A stretch of 64,000 nt of DNA from Anaerolinea sp. (GTDB taxonomy: Bacteria > Chloroflexota > Anaerolineae > Anaerolineales > Villigracilaceae), in contig DYID01000008.1 of assembly GCA_020723805.1 (NCBI GenBank), positions 65,044 to 129,043 on the forward strand. Direction: 5' to 3'. Made by a program: the position numbers and the translations under genes. Shown piece by piece: positions 17,646 to 26,226 of this stretch. Position 1 is the first letter of the stretch. Every line of letters begins with the position of its first letter. The notes beneath the pieces are model-generated. The model did not search any database. It was not told the DNA's origin and saw only the letters and a list, made by a program, of their open reading frames with translations.

Positions 17646-18261
17646 TACCATGACATCGAGGAAAACGTTCACCGATTATCTGCGCTTGTGGTTCAAGTGG
17701 GTGCTCGACCCGCTGGGAAGGTTGTTCCTCCGCCTCGGGCTGACGCCCAATATGGTCACCATGCTTGGGCTGGCAGGGAACACTGTCGGCGCGTATTTTT
17801 TGGCGCGCGGCGATTTGCTGACCGGCGGCATCCTCGTGGCGGTGATGACTCCGATTGATGCGCTGGACGGCACGATGGCGCGTCTGCGCGGCGAGGCGAG
17901 TGATTGGGGTGCCTACGTGGACTCGGTCTCGGACCGCTATTCCGAGTTGATCATCTATGGCGGGTTGATGTATCACTTCCTTTCGGTCGGAGATGTAACG
18001 GGCGGCATGCTCACCTTTGGTGCGGCGGCGGGATCGGTGCTGGTGTCGTATGTCAAGGCGCGGGCGGAAGGTCTGGGATACGAGGCGAAGGTCGGTATGT
18101 TGACGCGGGCGGAGCGCTATCTTGTCCTTGCGCCGGCGCTAGTGTTCAATCTTATCTATGTGGGCTTGGGTATCCTGGCGGTGTTTGCCAACTTGACGGC
18201 ACTGCAGCGCATTTGGCATGTCCGCCGTCTTGTACATGAAAGAATGAAACAAAAGAATTAG
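17629..18261 (+). CDS. CDP-alcohol phosphatidyltransferase
   Basis: 210 residues, about six membrane helices. The full family active-site pattern DG-x2-AR-x8-G-x3-D-x3-D is present as DGTMAR...GAYVDSVSD. It joins a CDP-diacylglycerol (or similar) to an alcohol such as glycerol phosphate or inositol phosphate. The RYSELIIYGG stretch resembles phosphatidylinositol-phosphate synthases, but the substrate is uncertain. ATG 17629 is chosen because GGAGG lies 8 nt upstream; it overlaps the end of ftsK. It precedes lgt by 8 nt, a membrane-lipid operon context. Confidence 0.88.
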   Translation: MEKTVNTMTSRKTFTDYLRLWFKWVLDPLGRLFLRLGLTPNMVTMLGLAGNTVGAYFLARGDLLTGGILVAVMTPIDALDGTMARLRGEASDWGAYVDSVSDRYSELIIYGGLMYHFLSVGDVTGGMLTFGAAAGSVLVSYVKARAEGLGYEAKVGMLTRAERYLVLAPALVFNLIYVGLGILAVFANLTALQRIWHVRRLVHERMKQKN

Positions 18262-18269
18262 AGGTCAAT

Positions 18270-19052
18270 ATGCCCGAAGGCTTTAGCATTGGTCCTTTGT
18301 TTGTGCGGTTTTACGGCATCATTCTGATGAGCGGCGCAGTGGCGGGTGCGTTTTTGGCAAGGCGGGAAGCAAAGCGTCGCGGTTATGACCCGGAAATTGT
18401 TTGGGATATATTCGTCTATTTGCTCGTTGGGGGTATTATCGGTGCGCGGCTCTGGCATATCCTCACGCCCTCGCCTTCCACGGGTGTGACTGCCGCTTGG
18501 TACTTTTCCCATCCGCTGGATGCGCTGGCGGTTTGGAAGGGCGGGCTGGGCATTCCCGGCGCCATCATTGGCGGGCTGATTGCGTTGTGGGTTTACTCCC
18601 AGCGGACCGGCATCAACTTTGCCGAATGGACAGACATCGGCGCGCCGGGGCTTGCGCTCGGGCAGGCAATCGGGCGCTGGGGGAACTTCTTCAATCAGGA
18701 ACTCTACGGCGCGCCCACCAATCTGCCGTGGAAACTCTACATTGACCCCGCTCACCGCCTGCCGGGCTATTTCGATGTGGAGTATTACCATCCGCTCTTT
18801 CTCTACGAGTCGCTGTGGAACTTGATGAACATGTTCCTTCTGCTGTGGATTTCGCGCCGCTTTGCCTCTTCGCTGAAAACCGGCGACCTCTTCCTCACCT
18901 ACCTGATTGTGTACCCGCTCGGGCGCTTCTTGCTGGACTTTTTGCGGCTCGACGCTTCGCTCGTGGCTGGAATCAACATCAACCAGACCGTGATGGGCAT
19001 AGTGGCAATTGGTGCGGCTCTGACGCTGTACTTGCGGCATCGTAAGGTTTAA
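18270..19052 (+). CDS. lgt: Prolipoprotein diacylglyceryl transferase
   Basis: 260 residues, seven membrane segments. It transfers diacylglycerol from phosphatidylglycerol to the lipobox cysteine. The family signature GRWGNFFNQELYG is intact, as are the FYGIILMSG helix and the C-terminal GRFLLDFLR. It acts before the signal peptidase encoded at 3760. It follows the phosphatidyltransferase by 8 nt with AGAGGTCAAT as ribosome-binding region. Confidence 0.96.
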   Translation: MPEGFSIGPLFVRFYGIILMSGAVAGAFLARREAKRRGYDPEIVWDIFVYLLVGGIIGARLWHILTPSPSTGVTAAWYFSHPLDALAVWKGGLGIPGAIIGGLIALWVYSQRTGINFAEWTDIGAPGLALGQAIGRWGNFFNQELYGAPTNLPWKLYIDPAHRLPGYFDVEYYHPLFLYESLWNLMNMFLLLWISRRFASSLKTGDLFLTYLIVYPLGRFLLDFLRLDASLVAGININQTVMGIVAIGAALTLYLRHRKV

Positions 19053-19096
19053 TTCCAGCGGTTAGTGATAAGATGTTTGGGGTGACCCTTGTCTTA

Positions 19097-19124
19097 TTGA
19101 CCATAAGACTGTCTATGCTATGCT
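19097..19124 (+). promoter_or_regulatory. Promoter of the ABC exporter operon
   Basis: TTGACC and TATGCT are separated by 16 nt. The leader to ATG 19283 would be about 150 nt and contains hairpin-forming GCGCAAGAGAGCGC near 19224-19237. Confidence 0.5.
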
Positions 19125-19282
19125 CAATTTAAGAGAGCGTCTGAAACTAATGTTTTGCACATAAGGTAAGGGCGCTCTCCATCGGCACCATCCGCCAGGG
19201 CAGGCGTGACGTCGTGAACGGATGCGCAAGAGAGCGCATCCTACGCAGTTTGAGGTAAGCGCAGGAATCTTAAGAGAGAACC

Positions 19283-20221
19283 ATGATCGAGTGTGAAGAC
19301 CTGAGCAAGAAATACAATGGCGATTTTTGGGCGGTGGATGGAGTATCGCTCCATGTTCAGCCTGGGCAAATTCTGGCGCTGTTGGGTCAGAATGGCGCCG
19401 GGAAGACCACCACTGTCCGCATGTTGACGGCGCTCATCTCCCCGACGCGCGGCTGGGCGCGTGTGGCTGGGTATGATGTCGTCAAACAGCCGCAGGAAGT
19501 GCGCGCGAATGTGGGTGTGCTGACGGAACAGCACGGCTTGTACATGCGCATGACAGGAGAGGAATACCTCGAATTTTTTGGCAAAGTCTATGGCTTGGAT
19601 GCCGAAACCCGCCGCCGCCGCACGGAATATTTGCTGGAGTATTTCGGTCTGGCAGAAGCGGCGCAGAAACGTTCCGGCGAGTATTCCAAAGGCATGAAGC
19701 AGAAACTGGCGCTGGCGCGCGCCCTGATTCACGACCCTTCCGTGCTTTTGCTGGACGAGCCGACCTCCGCGATGGACCCCGAGTCGGCACAGTTGGTGCG
19801 GAACGAAATTGCCCGTCTGCGCTCCTCCAAGCGGACCATCATCATTTGCACGCACAATCTTGCCGAGGCGGAGGCGCTGGCAGATCAAATCGCCATCATC
19901 TATCGCGGGCGCATTTTGTTGAACGGGTCGCTGGAGGAGTTGAAGCGCCGGGTGTTGGGACCGGTGGAGTATGAAGCGCGGTTTGCCGAACCGTTCGAGG
20001 CGGGTGAGTTGAATCTGCCCGAGGGGGTGGAAGTGGCGTCTCGCAGCGCGACCAGTTTGCGGTTCAGGGTGGAAGCGCCGCTGGCGGTCAATCCCCAAAT
20101 TGTGCAGGAGTTGACTTCCCGCCGCGCCCCGCTGGTGTCGTTTCAGGAAGTGTCTCGCAAATTGGAACAGGTCTATTTGAAGACCATGGCAGAGGCGCAG
20201 GGAGTGACGTATGCGGCGTAG
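19283..20221 (+). CDS. ABC transporter ATP-binding protein (NatA/CcmA type)
   Basis: 312 residues. Walker A is GQNGAGKTT, the signature is YSKGMKQKLALARAL and Walker B is LLLDEPTSAMDP. A C-terminal domain of about 80 residues follows, as in ATPases that partner ABC-2 permeases. It energises the permease encoded directly downstream, whose start overlaps this gene by 11 nt. The cargo is unknown; relatives export sodium, drugs or polysaccharide. Confidence 0.93.
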   Translation: MIECEDLSKKYNGDFWAVDGVSLHVQPGQILALLGQNGAGKTTTVRMLTALISPTRGWARVAGYDVVKQPQEVRANVGVLTEQHGLYMRMTGEEYLEFFGKVYGLDAETRRRRTEYLLEYFGLAEAAQKRSGEYSKGMKQKLALARALIHDPSVLLLDEPTSAMDPESAQLVRNEIARLRSSKRTIIICTHNLAEAEALADQIAIIYRGRILLNGSLEELKRRVLGPVEYEARFAEPFEAGELNLPEGVEVASRSATSLRFRVEAPLAVNPQIVQELTSRRAPLVSFQEVSRKLEQVYLKTMAEAQGVTYAA

Positions 20222-21647
20222 TTGGGATGCGATCTGGCTGGTGGCACAGCGCGAATTCAAAGACCAGATCCGCGACTGGCGTATTGTCGTGCCGATGGCG
20301 TTTCTGGTGCTGGTGTTTCCGTTCATTGCGGATGACACCACCCGTCAGGCAATCAGTTTTATGAACCGTTACGGCGGCGGACTGATTTTGGACAATCTGA
20401 TTCCCTTCGTCATTCTCGTGATCGGGTTCTTCCCACTGTCCTTCACGCTGGTGGTGGCGCTGGAGGCGTTCGTGGGAGAAAAGGAACGCGGCACCATCGA
20501 GCCGCTCCTTTCTTCGCCGCTGGAGGATGTGCATTTGTATTTGGGGAAACTGCTGGTGGGCGTCACGACGCCTCTGTTGTTCAGTTATCTCTCCATCGGC
20601 ATTTACCTGATTCTGGTTTCGCGGCGGAATGTGGAATTCCCAAGCGCCTACATGCTGGCGTTGATTCTGCTGCTAACCTTTGCCCATGCGGTGTTGATGG
20701 TCAGCGCGGCGATTGTGATTTCAGTGCAGGCAACGACCATCCGTGCGGCGAACTTGATGGCGTCCTTTGTGGTGGTGCCGGTGGCGTTCCTCCTGCAGGG
20801 CGAAACGATGCTGATTTTCTGGGGCAATGAAGACGTACTTTGGTTCGCCATCCTTGCCGTGGTTTTGCTGGCGGGGCTGTTGGTCCGCCTGGGGCTTGCC
20901 CATTTCAAGCGCGAATACCTGCTTGGGCGCGAAATTGACACGCTCGATTTCAAGGGCATGTACCGCGTCTTCCGCGCTCAATTTGTCGGCGGCGCTAAAT
21001 CCATCTTTGAATGGTATCGCGTGGCGGTTTTCGACGCGGTGGGAAGGATGAAACAACCCATCTTCATTGTGGTGGTCCTGGGCGTTGTTGCCGTGTTGGC
21101 GGCTTATTTCTGGGTGGTGGCTGAACTTCCTCCTTATCTTTCCAACTCTCCCGAACGGATGGAAAGTTTTCAACAGATGGTGGGCGATAACCTCACCCTC
21201 CTGGAACAGTTTCAGGAACACGTTCCCGCGCCGCTTCTGTTCCTCTACAACACCCGCACGACGATTGTTTTTCTGCTCATGGGGCTCGTCTCTTTCGGGA
21301 CGCTGGGCTTGACTCTGTTCCTGATGAATTTTGCGCTCATCGGCGGGGTGCTGGGGGTGGCAAACCTCATAGGTTTTTCTCCGTTGTTGGCGTTCGCCGC
21401 CGGCGTATTGCCTCACGGTGTATTCGAACTGACAGCGGTCATCCTTGCCACGGCCGGCATGTTGAAGGTGGGTGCATTGCTCGTTTCTCCCAACACCGAG
21501 CGCAGCATCGGCGAGACCCTCCTCCTGGCGCTGGCTGACTGGTTCAAGGTCTTTATTGGCTTGGTGGTGCCTTTGCTGGCGATTGCCGCCGTCATCGAAG
21601 TCTATCTGACGCCCGTCTTGATTAAGTTGGCATTCCCGTTTCTATAG
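20211..21647 (+). CDS. ABC-2 type permease
   Basis: 478 residues with about ten hydrophobic segments. It has an N-terminal amphipathic stretch, then EAFVGEKERGTIEPLLSSPL, the cytoplasmic loop typical of NatB/ABC-2 permeases. It should form the membrane channel for the ATPase at 19283. Two stretches (about residues 250-275 and 300-360) are non-membrane and may be an extracytoplasmic loop. It is followed 12 nt later by the MBL hydrolase gene. Confidence 0.9.
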   Translation: MRRSWDAIWLVAQREFKDQIRDWRIVVPMAFLVLVFPFIADDTTRQAISFMNRYGGGLILDNLIPFVILVIGFFPLSFTLVVALEAFVGEKERGTIEPLLSSPLEDVHLYLGKLLVGVTTPLLFSYLSIGIYLILVSRRNVEFPSAYMLALILLLTFAHAVLMVSAAIVISVQATTIRAANLMASFVVVPVAFLLQGETMLIFWGNEDVLWFAILAVVLLAGLLVRLGLAHFKREYLLGREIDTLDFKGMYRVFRAQFVGGAKSIFEWYRVAVFDAVGRMKQPIFIVVVLGVVAVLAAYFWVVAELPPYLSNSPERMESFQQMVGDNLTLLEQFQEHVPAPLLFLYNTRTTIVFLLMGLVSFGTLGLTLFLMNFALIGGVLGVANLIGFSPLLAFAAGVLPHGVFELTAVILATAGMLKVGALLVSPNTERSIGETLLLALADWFKVFIGLVVPLLAIAAVIEVYLTPVLIKLAFPFL

Positions 21648-21659
21648 GAGCGTGCCATT

Positions 21660-22415
21660 TTGGCAAAAGTCATCATCCTTGGCTCGTCGAATGCGGTGCC
21701 CAGCAAGGACCACGAAAACACCCACCTGGCAATCATCGGGGAGACGCGTGCGATTCTTGTGGATTGTGTCAGCAATCCCATCATCCGCCTGGAACAGGCA
21801 GGCGTGGACTTCAACGACCTGACCGACATCATCATCACCCACTTTCACCCCGACCACGTCTCCGGTGTGCCGCTTCTTCTCATGGACATGTGGCTGATGG
21901 GGCGTACCAAGCCCATCAACATCTACGGGCTTCACTTCACCATGGACCGCCTCGAAGACCTGATGGGCTTCTACGGCTGGGCAGAGTGGCCCAATTTCTT
22001 CCCCGTCGCCTTTTACCGCCTGCCGGAGGCGGAGATGGCTTTTGTGCTGGACTGTGACGAGTTCAAAATCACCTCCTCGCCGGTGCATCACATCATTCCC
22101 ACCATCGGCATTCGCGTGGAGGCGAAACGCTCTGGAAGAGTCCTCGCCTATTCCTGCGACACTGAACCCTGCGAGCAGACCGTGCGGCTGGCAGACGGCG
22201 CGGACATCCTCATCCACGAAGCCGCCGGCGCCGTGTACGGACATTCTTCCGCCGAACAAGCAGGAGAGATTGCCGCCAGAGCCGAAGTGGATACCTTGTA
22301 CCTCATTCACTATCCCACCGGGCGGTTTGCCAAAGGCGACATTGCCCAGGACGCCCGCAAAGCCTTCCAGGGCAGTGTTATTGTCGCCAAAGACTTCATG
22401 ACCATTGACTTATAA
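21660..22415 (+). CDS. MBL-fold metallohydrolase (RNase Z-like)
   Basis: 251 residues. The metallo-beta-lactamase metal motif is THFHPDHVSG, with a further metal ligand in YSCDTEPC and a late His in LIHYPTG. It resembles RNase Z/AtsA-type phosphodiesterases but lacks their long flexible arm, so tRNA processing is not assured. The start is TTG 21660 with AGGAG 9 nt upstream. The stop codon TAA falls inside the terminus of a dispersed hairpin element. Confidence 0.85.
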   Translation: MAKVIILGSSNAVPSKDHENTHLAIIGETRAILVDCVSNPIIRLEQAGVDFNDLTDIIITHFHPDHVSGVPLLLMDMWLMGRTKPINIYGLHFTMDRLEDLMGFYGWAEWPNFFPVAFYRLPEAEMAFVLDCDEFKITSSPVHHIIPTIGIRVEAKRSGRVLAYSCDTEPCEQTVRLADGADILIHEAAGAVYGHSSAEQAGEIAARAEVDTLYLIHYPTGRFAKGDIAQDARKAFQGSVIVAKDFMTIDL

Positions 22416-22548
22416 CTCACCTTACACGGCGGCGCGAGATTCTTGCCCTGAGCCTGTCGAAGGGTATCTCGTGTTTTTGGGCGACATGAACCCCCATTCG
22501 GGGACAATGTGTCGCGCTACGAGAAAACTGCGTAACATCAGTTATAAA
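22410..22548. repeat. Dispersed hairpin element, family H, copy 2
   Basis: The ends are inverted: TTATAACTCACCTTAC at 22410-22425 and GCGTAACATCAGTTATAA at about 22530-22546. The interior has GCGCGAGAT...ATCTCGTG and GGGCGACATGAACC...GGGGACAATGTGTCGC hairpins and an embedded CCTGAGCCTGTCGAAGGG palindrome-like motif. Confidence 0.65.
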
Positions 22549-22620
22549 ACTTTTCGCAGCGGGTATTGCCAGAAGAGAACGTGCCTGTTAGGTTTCCGAC
22601 CATTGCAGTCTTATTTTTGG

Positions 22621-22629
22621 TGGTAAGAT
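22621..22629 (+). promoter_or_regulatory. Extended -10 (TGGTAAGAT) placing a leaderless start at 22637
   Basis: The box ends 7 nt before the ATG, so transcription should begin at or next to the start codon. There is no Shine-Dalgarno sequence. Confidence 0.55.
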
Positions 22630-22636
22630 TCGGGCG

Positions 22637-23488
22637 ATGAAACTCAACCTTGCCCTTGCTCAAATTTCAACCAAACTGGGGGATGTCGAAGCCAACCTCG
22701 AGAAGCACCTGCATTACATCGAAGAAGCCAAAAAGCAAAAGGCAGACCTGCTCGTCTTCCCCGAACTTTCTCTGACGGGGTACGTCCTGCAAGACCTGGT
22801 CGCCTCGGTTGCTCATAAACCGATAGAGGACGACGCGGTCTTCAAGCCTCTCCTCAAGGCGTCTCATGATTTGGACCTCGTCATCGGCTTCGTGGACGAA
22901 GACTCCCGTCACCGCTTTTACATTGCCTCCGCCTACCTTTCGGGCGGAAAAGTCCTGCATGTCCATCACAAGGTCTATCTGCCTACCTACGGGCTTTTCG
23001 ACGAGGGACGCTTCTTTGCGTGGGGCGACTCCATTCGCTCATTCGACACCCGTTTTGGACGCGCCGGCATGCTCATCTGCGAGGACTTCTGGCACGCATC
23101 GCCCCCGTACCTGCTCTGGCTCGATGGCGCTGATCTCATGCTCTTCTCCTCTGCCTCTCCCGGCCGCGGACTGAACGACCGCGAGAAACTCGAATCTGCC
23201 CGCTGGGTGGAGCGCGTCAGCAAGGCGTATGCCAGCATGTTCACGTCTTTCGTGGCGCACTGCAACCGCGTCGGCTTTGAAGACGGCTTGTTGTTCTGGG
23301 GCGGGGCGACGGTCAACGACCCGAACGGGGAACTCGTGGCTCAGGGACCCTACTTCGAGGAAGCCCTCACCGTTGCCGAACTGGACCTCAATCAACTCCG
23401 CCGCACGCGCGCCCGTCTGCCGCTCCTGCGCGACGAGCGTACCGCCCTCGTGCAAAAAGAATTGAACAGGATTTTATCCCGTGGTTGA
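22637..23488 (+). CDS. Nitrilase-fold amidase, probable glutaminase subunit of a split NAD synthetase
   Basis: 283 residues. The carbon-nitrogen hydrolase triad is visible: Glu43 in FPELSLTGY, Lys112 in HHKVYLPTYG and Cys148 in LICEDFW. These are the residues of the glutamine amidotransferase half of NadE. The gene overlaps nadE by 8 nt, so it most likely supplies ammonia from glutamine to the synthetase as a separate subunit instead of a fused domain. An independent amidase activity is the alternative. The promoter indicates a leaderless start. Confidence 0.85.
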   Translation: MKLNLALAQISTKLGDVEANLEKHLHYIEEAKKQKADLLVFPELSLTGYVLQDLVASVAHKPIEDDAVFKPLLKASHDLDLVIGFVDEDSRHRFYIASAYLSGGKVLHVHHKVYLPTYGLFDEGRFFAWGDSIRSFDTRFGRAGMLICEDFWHASPPYLLWLDGADLMLFSSASPGRGLNDREKLESARWVERVSKAYASMFTSFVAHCNRVGFEDGLLFWGGATVNDPNGELVAQGPYFEEALTVAELDLNQLRRTRARLPLLRDERTALVQKELNRILSRG

Positions 23489-24302
23489 CCTGACGATTAA
23501 CACCGATGTTGCCCGAGAAATTTTGACCTCCTTCATCCGCTCGGAGGTCACGCGCGTGGGTTATTCCCGTGCGGTTATCAATCTCTCCGGCGGGTTGGAT
23601 TCGGCGCTCTCCTGCGTGCTGGTGGTCGAGGCGCTGGGCGCGGAAAATGTCCTTGCCCTGCGCCTGCCCTACCGCACTTCCTCGCCCGATTCGCTGGAAC
23701 ACGCTCAACTGTTGATTGACCAGCTCCGCATCCCCAGCGAAACGATTGACATCACCCCCATGGCGGAGCCGCTCATCCAGCGCGACCCGAACATCTCCAA
23801 CGTCCGCAAGGGAAATATCCTGGCGCGGATGCGCATGATTGTGCTGTACGACAAAAGCGAAGTCTTCAAAGGGTTGCCCATCGGCACGAGCAACAAGACC
23901 GAGATTTTGCTCGGCTACTCCACCCTGTGGGGCGACATGGCGTCTGCCATCAACCCCATCGGCGACCTCTACAAGACTCAGGTACGGCAATTGTCCCGCG
24001 CCCTCGGCGTCCCTGCGCCCATCCTCGAAAAACCGCCCTCTGCCGACCTGTGGCAGGGACAGACCGACGAAGGCGAACTGGGCTTCACCTACGACCAGGT
24101 TGACAAACTCCTCTACCTGCTGGTGGACCAGCGTTACAGCCCGCAGGAATGCATCGAGGAAGGCTTCGACGAAAAATTTGTCCATGCCGTCATCGGGCGC
24201 GTCCGCCGCAACCAATTCAAGCGCATGATGCCGCCCATCGCCAAACTCAGCAACCGCACCATCGGCTACGACTTCCTCTATCTGCGCGATTGGGGAACTT
24301 GA
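23481..24302 (+). CDS. nadE: NAD+ synthetase, synthetase domain only
   Basis: 273 residues. It adenylates deamido-NAD and amidates it to NAD+. The N-type ATP pyrophosphatase loop is NLSGGLDSALS (residues 34-44), and GTSNKTEILLGYSTLWGD is the conserved nicotinate-site region. The length is that of ammonia-dependent NadE; the glutaminase is encoded by the overlapping upstream gene. The start is GTG at 23481. The C-terminus, YDFLYLRDWGT, ends before a CAGT-rich repeat. Confidence 0.94.
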   Translation: MVDLTINTDVAREILTSFIRSEVTRVGYSRAVINLSGGLDSALSCVLVVEALGAENVLALRLPYRTSSPDSLEHAQLLIDQLRIPSETIDITPMAEPLIQRDPNISNVRKGNILARMRMIVLYDKSEVFKGLPIGTSNKTEILLGYSTLWGDMASAINPIGDLYKTQVRQLSRALGVPAPILEKPPSADLWQGQTDEGELGFTYDQVDKLLYLLVDQRYSPQECIEEGFDEKFVHAVIGRVRRNQFKRMMPPIAKLSNRTIGYDFLYLRDWGT

Positions 24303-24303
24303 A

Positions 24304-24403
24304 ACAGTCATCAGTTATCAGTGATCAGTGAACAGTTGCTCATTGTAGCGGACCACTGATTACCGTTCACTGGTCACTGTTTACTGATTACTGCTCACTA
24401 TCT
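24304..24403. repeat. CAGT-type heptad repeat array
   Basis: Many imperfect units of CAGTGAT/CAGTTAT fill the gap between nadE and the MFS gene. The right half is roughly the reverse complement of the left half (ATCAGTGATCAGTGAACAG against CTGTTTACTGATTACTG), so the array can fold back. The same family is inserted in the coding region at 35057-35170. Confidence 0.7.
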
Positions 24404-24447
24404 TCTTACACCTGCATCAACCAACGTCAAAGAACCTGCACTGAAAC

Positions 24448-25695
24448 ATGAAACTTCGCATCCCTCCTTCCCTCAAACACCGCCGCTTTTTCTACCTCTG
24501 GCTTGGACTGCTCATCTCCATCGCCGGCACCCAAATGCAAATTTGGGCAATCTTCTGGCATATCCGCACACTGACTGACGAACCCATCGCCCTTGGCGGC
24601 GTGGGCTTGGCGCGCATCCTGCCTGTGATTGTCTTCTCGCTTATCGGCGGCGCGGTTGCTGATTCCTTCAACCGCCGCCGCGTCCTCTTCCTCACACAGA
24701 GTTCCGCCGCGCTCATCGCCCTCTCCTTGGGGTTGTTTACGCAATTGGGACACATCACCCTCTGGCACATCTACGCCCTGACTGCCCTTCAGGCGGTTGC
24801 CGTCGCCTTCGACGGACCGGCGCGTCAGGCGCTCGTCCCCAACCTGGTCCCCGCCAAAGACCTGCCCAACGCCTTCAGCATGACCTCCCTCGCCTTCCAG
24901 ACCGGCTCCATCGTTGGACCGGCGCTTTCGGGTTTTGCCATCGCTTACGGCGGGCAGGAAGCGGTGTACTACATCAACGCGGGCTCCTTTCTGGCGGTCA
25001 TCCTTGCCCTGATCCTCATCGGCGAGATTCCGCAAAAGACTGCCGCACGCGAAAAGGCGGTCAGTTGGGAGACCATCCGCGAAGGGATTGTGTTCATCCT
25101 CAACAAGCCCATTATCCTTTCCACCATGCTCCTGGATTTCATCGCCACCTTCTTCGCCTCCGCCAACACCCTCATGCCCATCATCGCAGTGGACATTCTC
25201 AAGGTGGGCGTGGTGGAATACGGCTGGCTCTCGGCGGCGCAATCGGTGGGGGCGGTGCTGGCGGCGCTGGTCGTTTCCCAGGTCCGTGAATTGAAGCGTC
25301 AGGGACCGATTTTCCTCGGGTCGGTGGTCGTTTTCGGGGCGGCAACCGTCGTCTTTGGATTGAGCAGTTCTTTTGTCGTGGCGTGGAGCGCCCTGGCGGT
25401 TACCGGCGCGGCGGATTCGGTCAGCACCATCATCCGCAACACCATCCGCCAGCTGCAGACCCCCGATCACATCCGCGGGCGCATGACCAGCATTAATCAG
25501 ATTTTCTTCCAGGGTGGACCGCAGTTGGGTGAAGTGGAAGCGGGCATTGTGGCGCAATTGTTCGGCGCGCCGTTTGCCATCGTCAGTGGGGGAGTTGCGT
25601 GTATCCTTGGCATGGCGCTCATTGTCCGCAAATGGCCCGCCCTGCTCACCTACAACGGAGACGAACCCGCCCTGGCTGGCGCAACGGCAGATTGA
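24448..25695 (+). CDS. MFS transporter (enterobactin-exporter-like, MFS_3 type)
   Basis: 415 residues with about eleven or twelve hydrophobic segments. It has NRRRVLFLTQSSAA between helices 2 and 3 and DGPARQALVPNLVP, typical of EntS/MFS_3 exporters. The substrate is not predictable. It is monocistronic by context: a repeat array precedes it and a promoter for the SWIM gene follows. No obvious Shine-Dalgarno sequence precedes ATG 24448. Confidence 0.88.
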   Translation: MKLRIPPSLKHRRFFYLWLGLLISIAGTQMQIWAIFWHIRTLTDEPIALGGVGLARILPVIVFSLIGGAVADSFNRRRVLFLTQSSAALIALSLGLFTQLGHITLWHIYALTALQAVAVAFDGPARQALVPNLVPAKDLPNAFSMTSLAFQTGSIVGPALSGFAIAYGGQEAVYYINAGSFLAVILALILIGEIPQKTAAREKAVSWETIREGIVFILNKPIILSTMLLDFIATFFASANTLMPIIAVDILKVGVVEYGWLSAAQSVGAVLAALVVSQVRELKRQGPIFLGSVVVFGAATVVFGLSSSFVVAWSALAVTGAADSVSTIIRNTIRQLQTPDHIRGRMTSINQIFFQGGPQLGEVEAGIVAQLFGAPFAIVSGGVACILGMALIVRKWPALLTYNGDEPALAGATAD

Positions 25696-25734
25696 CGATT
25701 ACCTTGCGATTCCCATACGAACTCAATTCCCCCG

Positions 25735-25763
25735 TTGACTTGCACCGGGAAACGTACTATACT
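25735..25763 (+). promoter_or_regulatory. Strong sigma-70 type promoter upstream of the SWIM gene
   Basis: TTGACT (25735-25740) and TATACT (25758-25763) are separated by exactly 17 nt. The expected start is near 25770, which is itself the A of an ATG. Confidence 0.85.
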
Positions 25764-25769
25764 GACCCC

Positions 25770-25802
25770 ATGCGAACGACGGTTCACATATTCATTCGGT
25801 GA
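25770..25802 (+). CDS. Ten-codon leader peptide (MRTTVHIFIR)
   Basis: This short frame begins at the predicted transcription start, so it would be leaderless. Its TGA stop (25800-25802) ends at the first base of the terminator hairpin. Promoter, mini-frame and terminator together look like an attenuator. Alternatively the unit is just a 65-nt RNA and the frame is accidental. Confidence 0.4.
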   Translation: MRTTVHIFIR

Positions 25803-25834
25803 AAAAGGCACGCGCCTTAATGCGTGCCTTTTTG
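25802..25834 (+). terminator. Intrinsic terminator in the leader of the SWIM gene
   Basis: A 12-bp stem, AAAAAGGCACGC against GCGTGCCTTTTT, with an 8-nt loop and a T-run. It lies between the promoter and the gene, so it either attenuates the gene or ends a small RNA. Confidence 0.85.
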
Positions 25835-25861
25835 TTTCCAACCCAATAAAAGGAGTGCCCT

Positions 25862-26107
25862 ATGGACTACGGATTGATTGGAAAACGTGAAAAGGCAAAA
25901 CGCTATGCCGAAGAGCCTAAACGCTTCCGCTTCAACACGTTCGACCTCACCTTCCATGGCGACAACAACGACCATCATGTCACCTTCGACAACGGCGTGT
26001 TCAACTGCGACTGCGAATTCTTTCTTACCCATCAACGATGCGCCCACACAATGGCATTGGAAGACTACCTGCTCAAGGGGATGATCGCTGAGCCGGCTCA
26101 ATCCTGA
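25862..26107 (+). CDS. Stand-alone SWIM zinc-finger protein
   Basis: 81 residues. The CxCxnCxH pattern of a SWIM zinc finger is formed by Cys49, Cys51, Cys60 and His62 in CDCEFFLTHQRCAH. SWIM domains bind DNA, RNA or proteins and are usually part of larger helicase or recombination proteins; a free-standing one of this size is simple. AAAGGAG lies at 25849-25855, a good ribosome-binding site. The gene has its own promoter and leader terminator, and its own terminator downstream. The function is unknown. Confidence 0.85.
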   Translation: MDYGLIGKREKAKRYAEEPKRFRFNTFDLTFHGDNNDHHVTFDNGVFNCDCEFFLTHQRCAHTMALEDYLLKGMIAEPAQS

Positions 26108-26129
26108 CCTGACAACTGAATCCATATCC

Positions 26130-26163
26130 ACTGCCCTCCCTCCCCGGAGGGCAGTTGCGTTTT
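26130..26163 (+). terminator. Intrinsic terminator after the SWIM gene
   Basis: A 10-bp stem, ACTGCCCTCC against GGAGGGCAGT, is followed by TGCGTTTT. Confidence 0.75.
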
Positions 26164-26226
26164 ACGCTGCATGTGTCTTTGCCTGCTTATTGGAAATTAA
26201 AGGATTTCGATTAGAATGTACCCGCC

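Noticed and set aside
24427-25557. Minus-strand open frame of 376 codons
   Set aside because: Antisense to the MFS gene, composition typical of a shadow frame.
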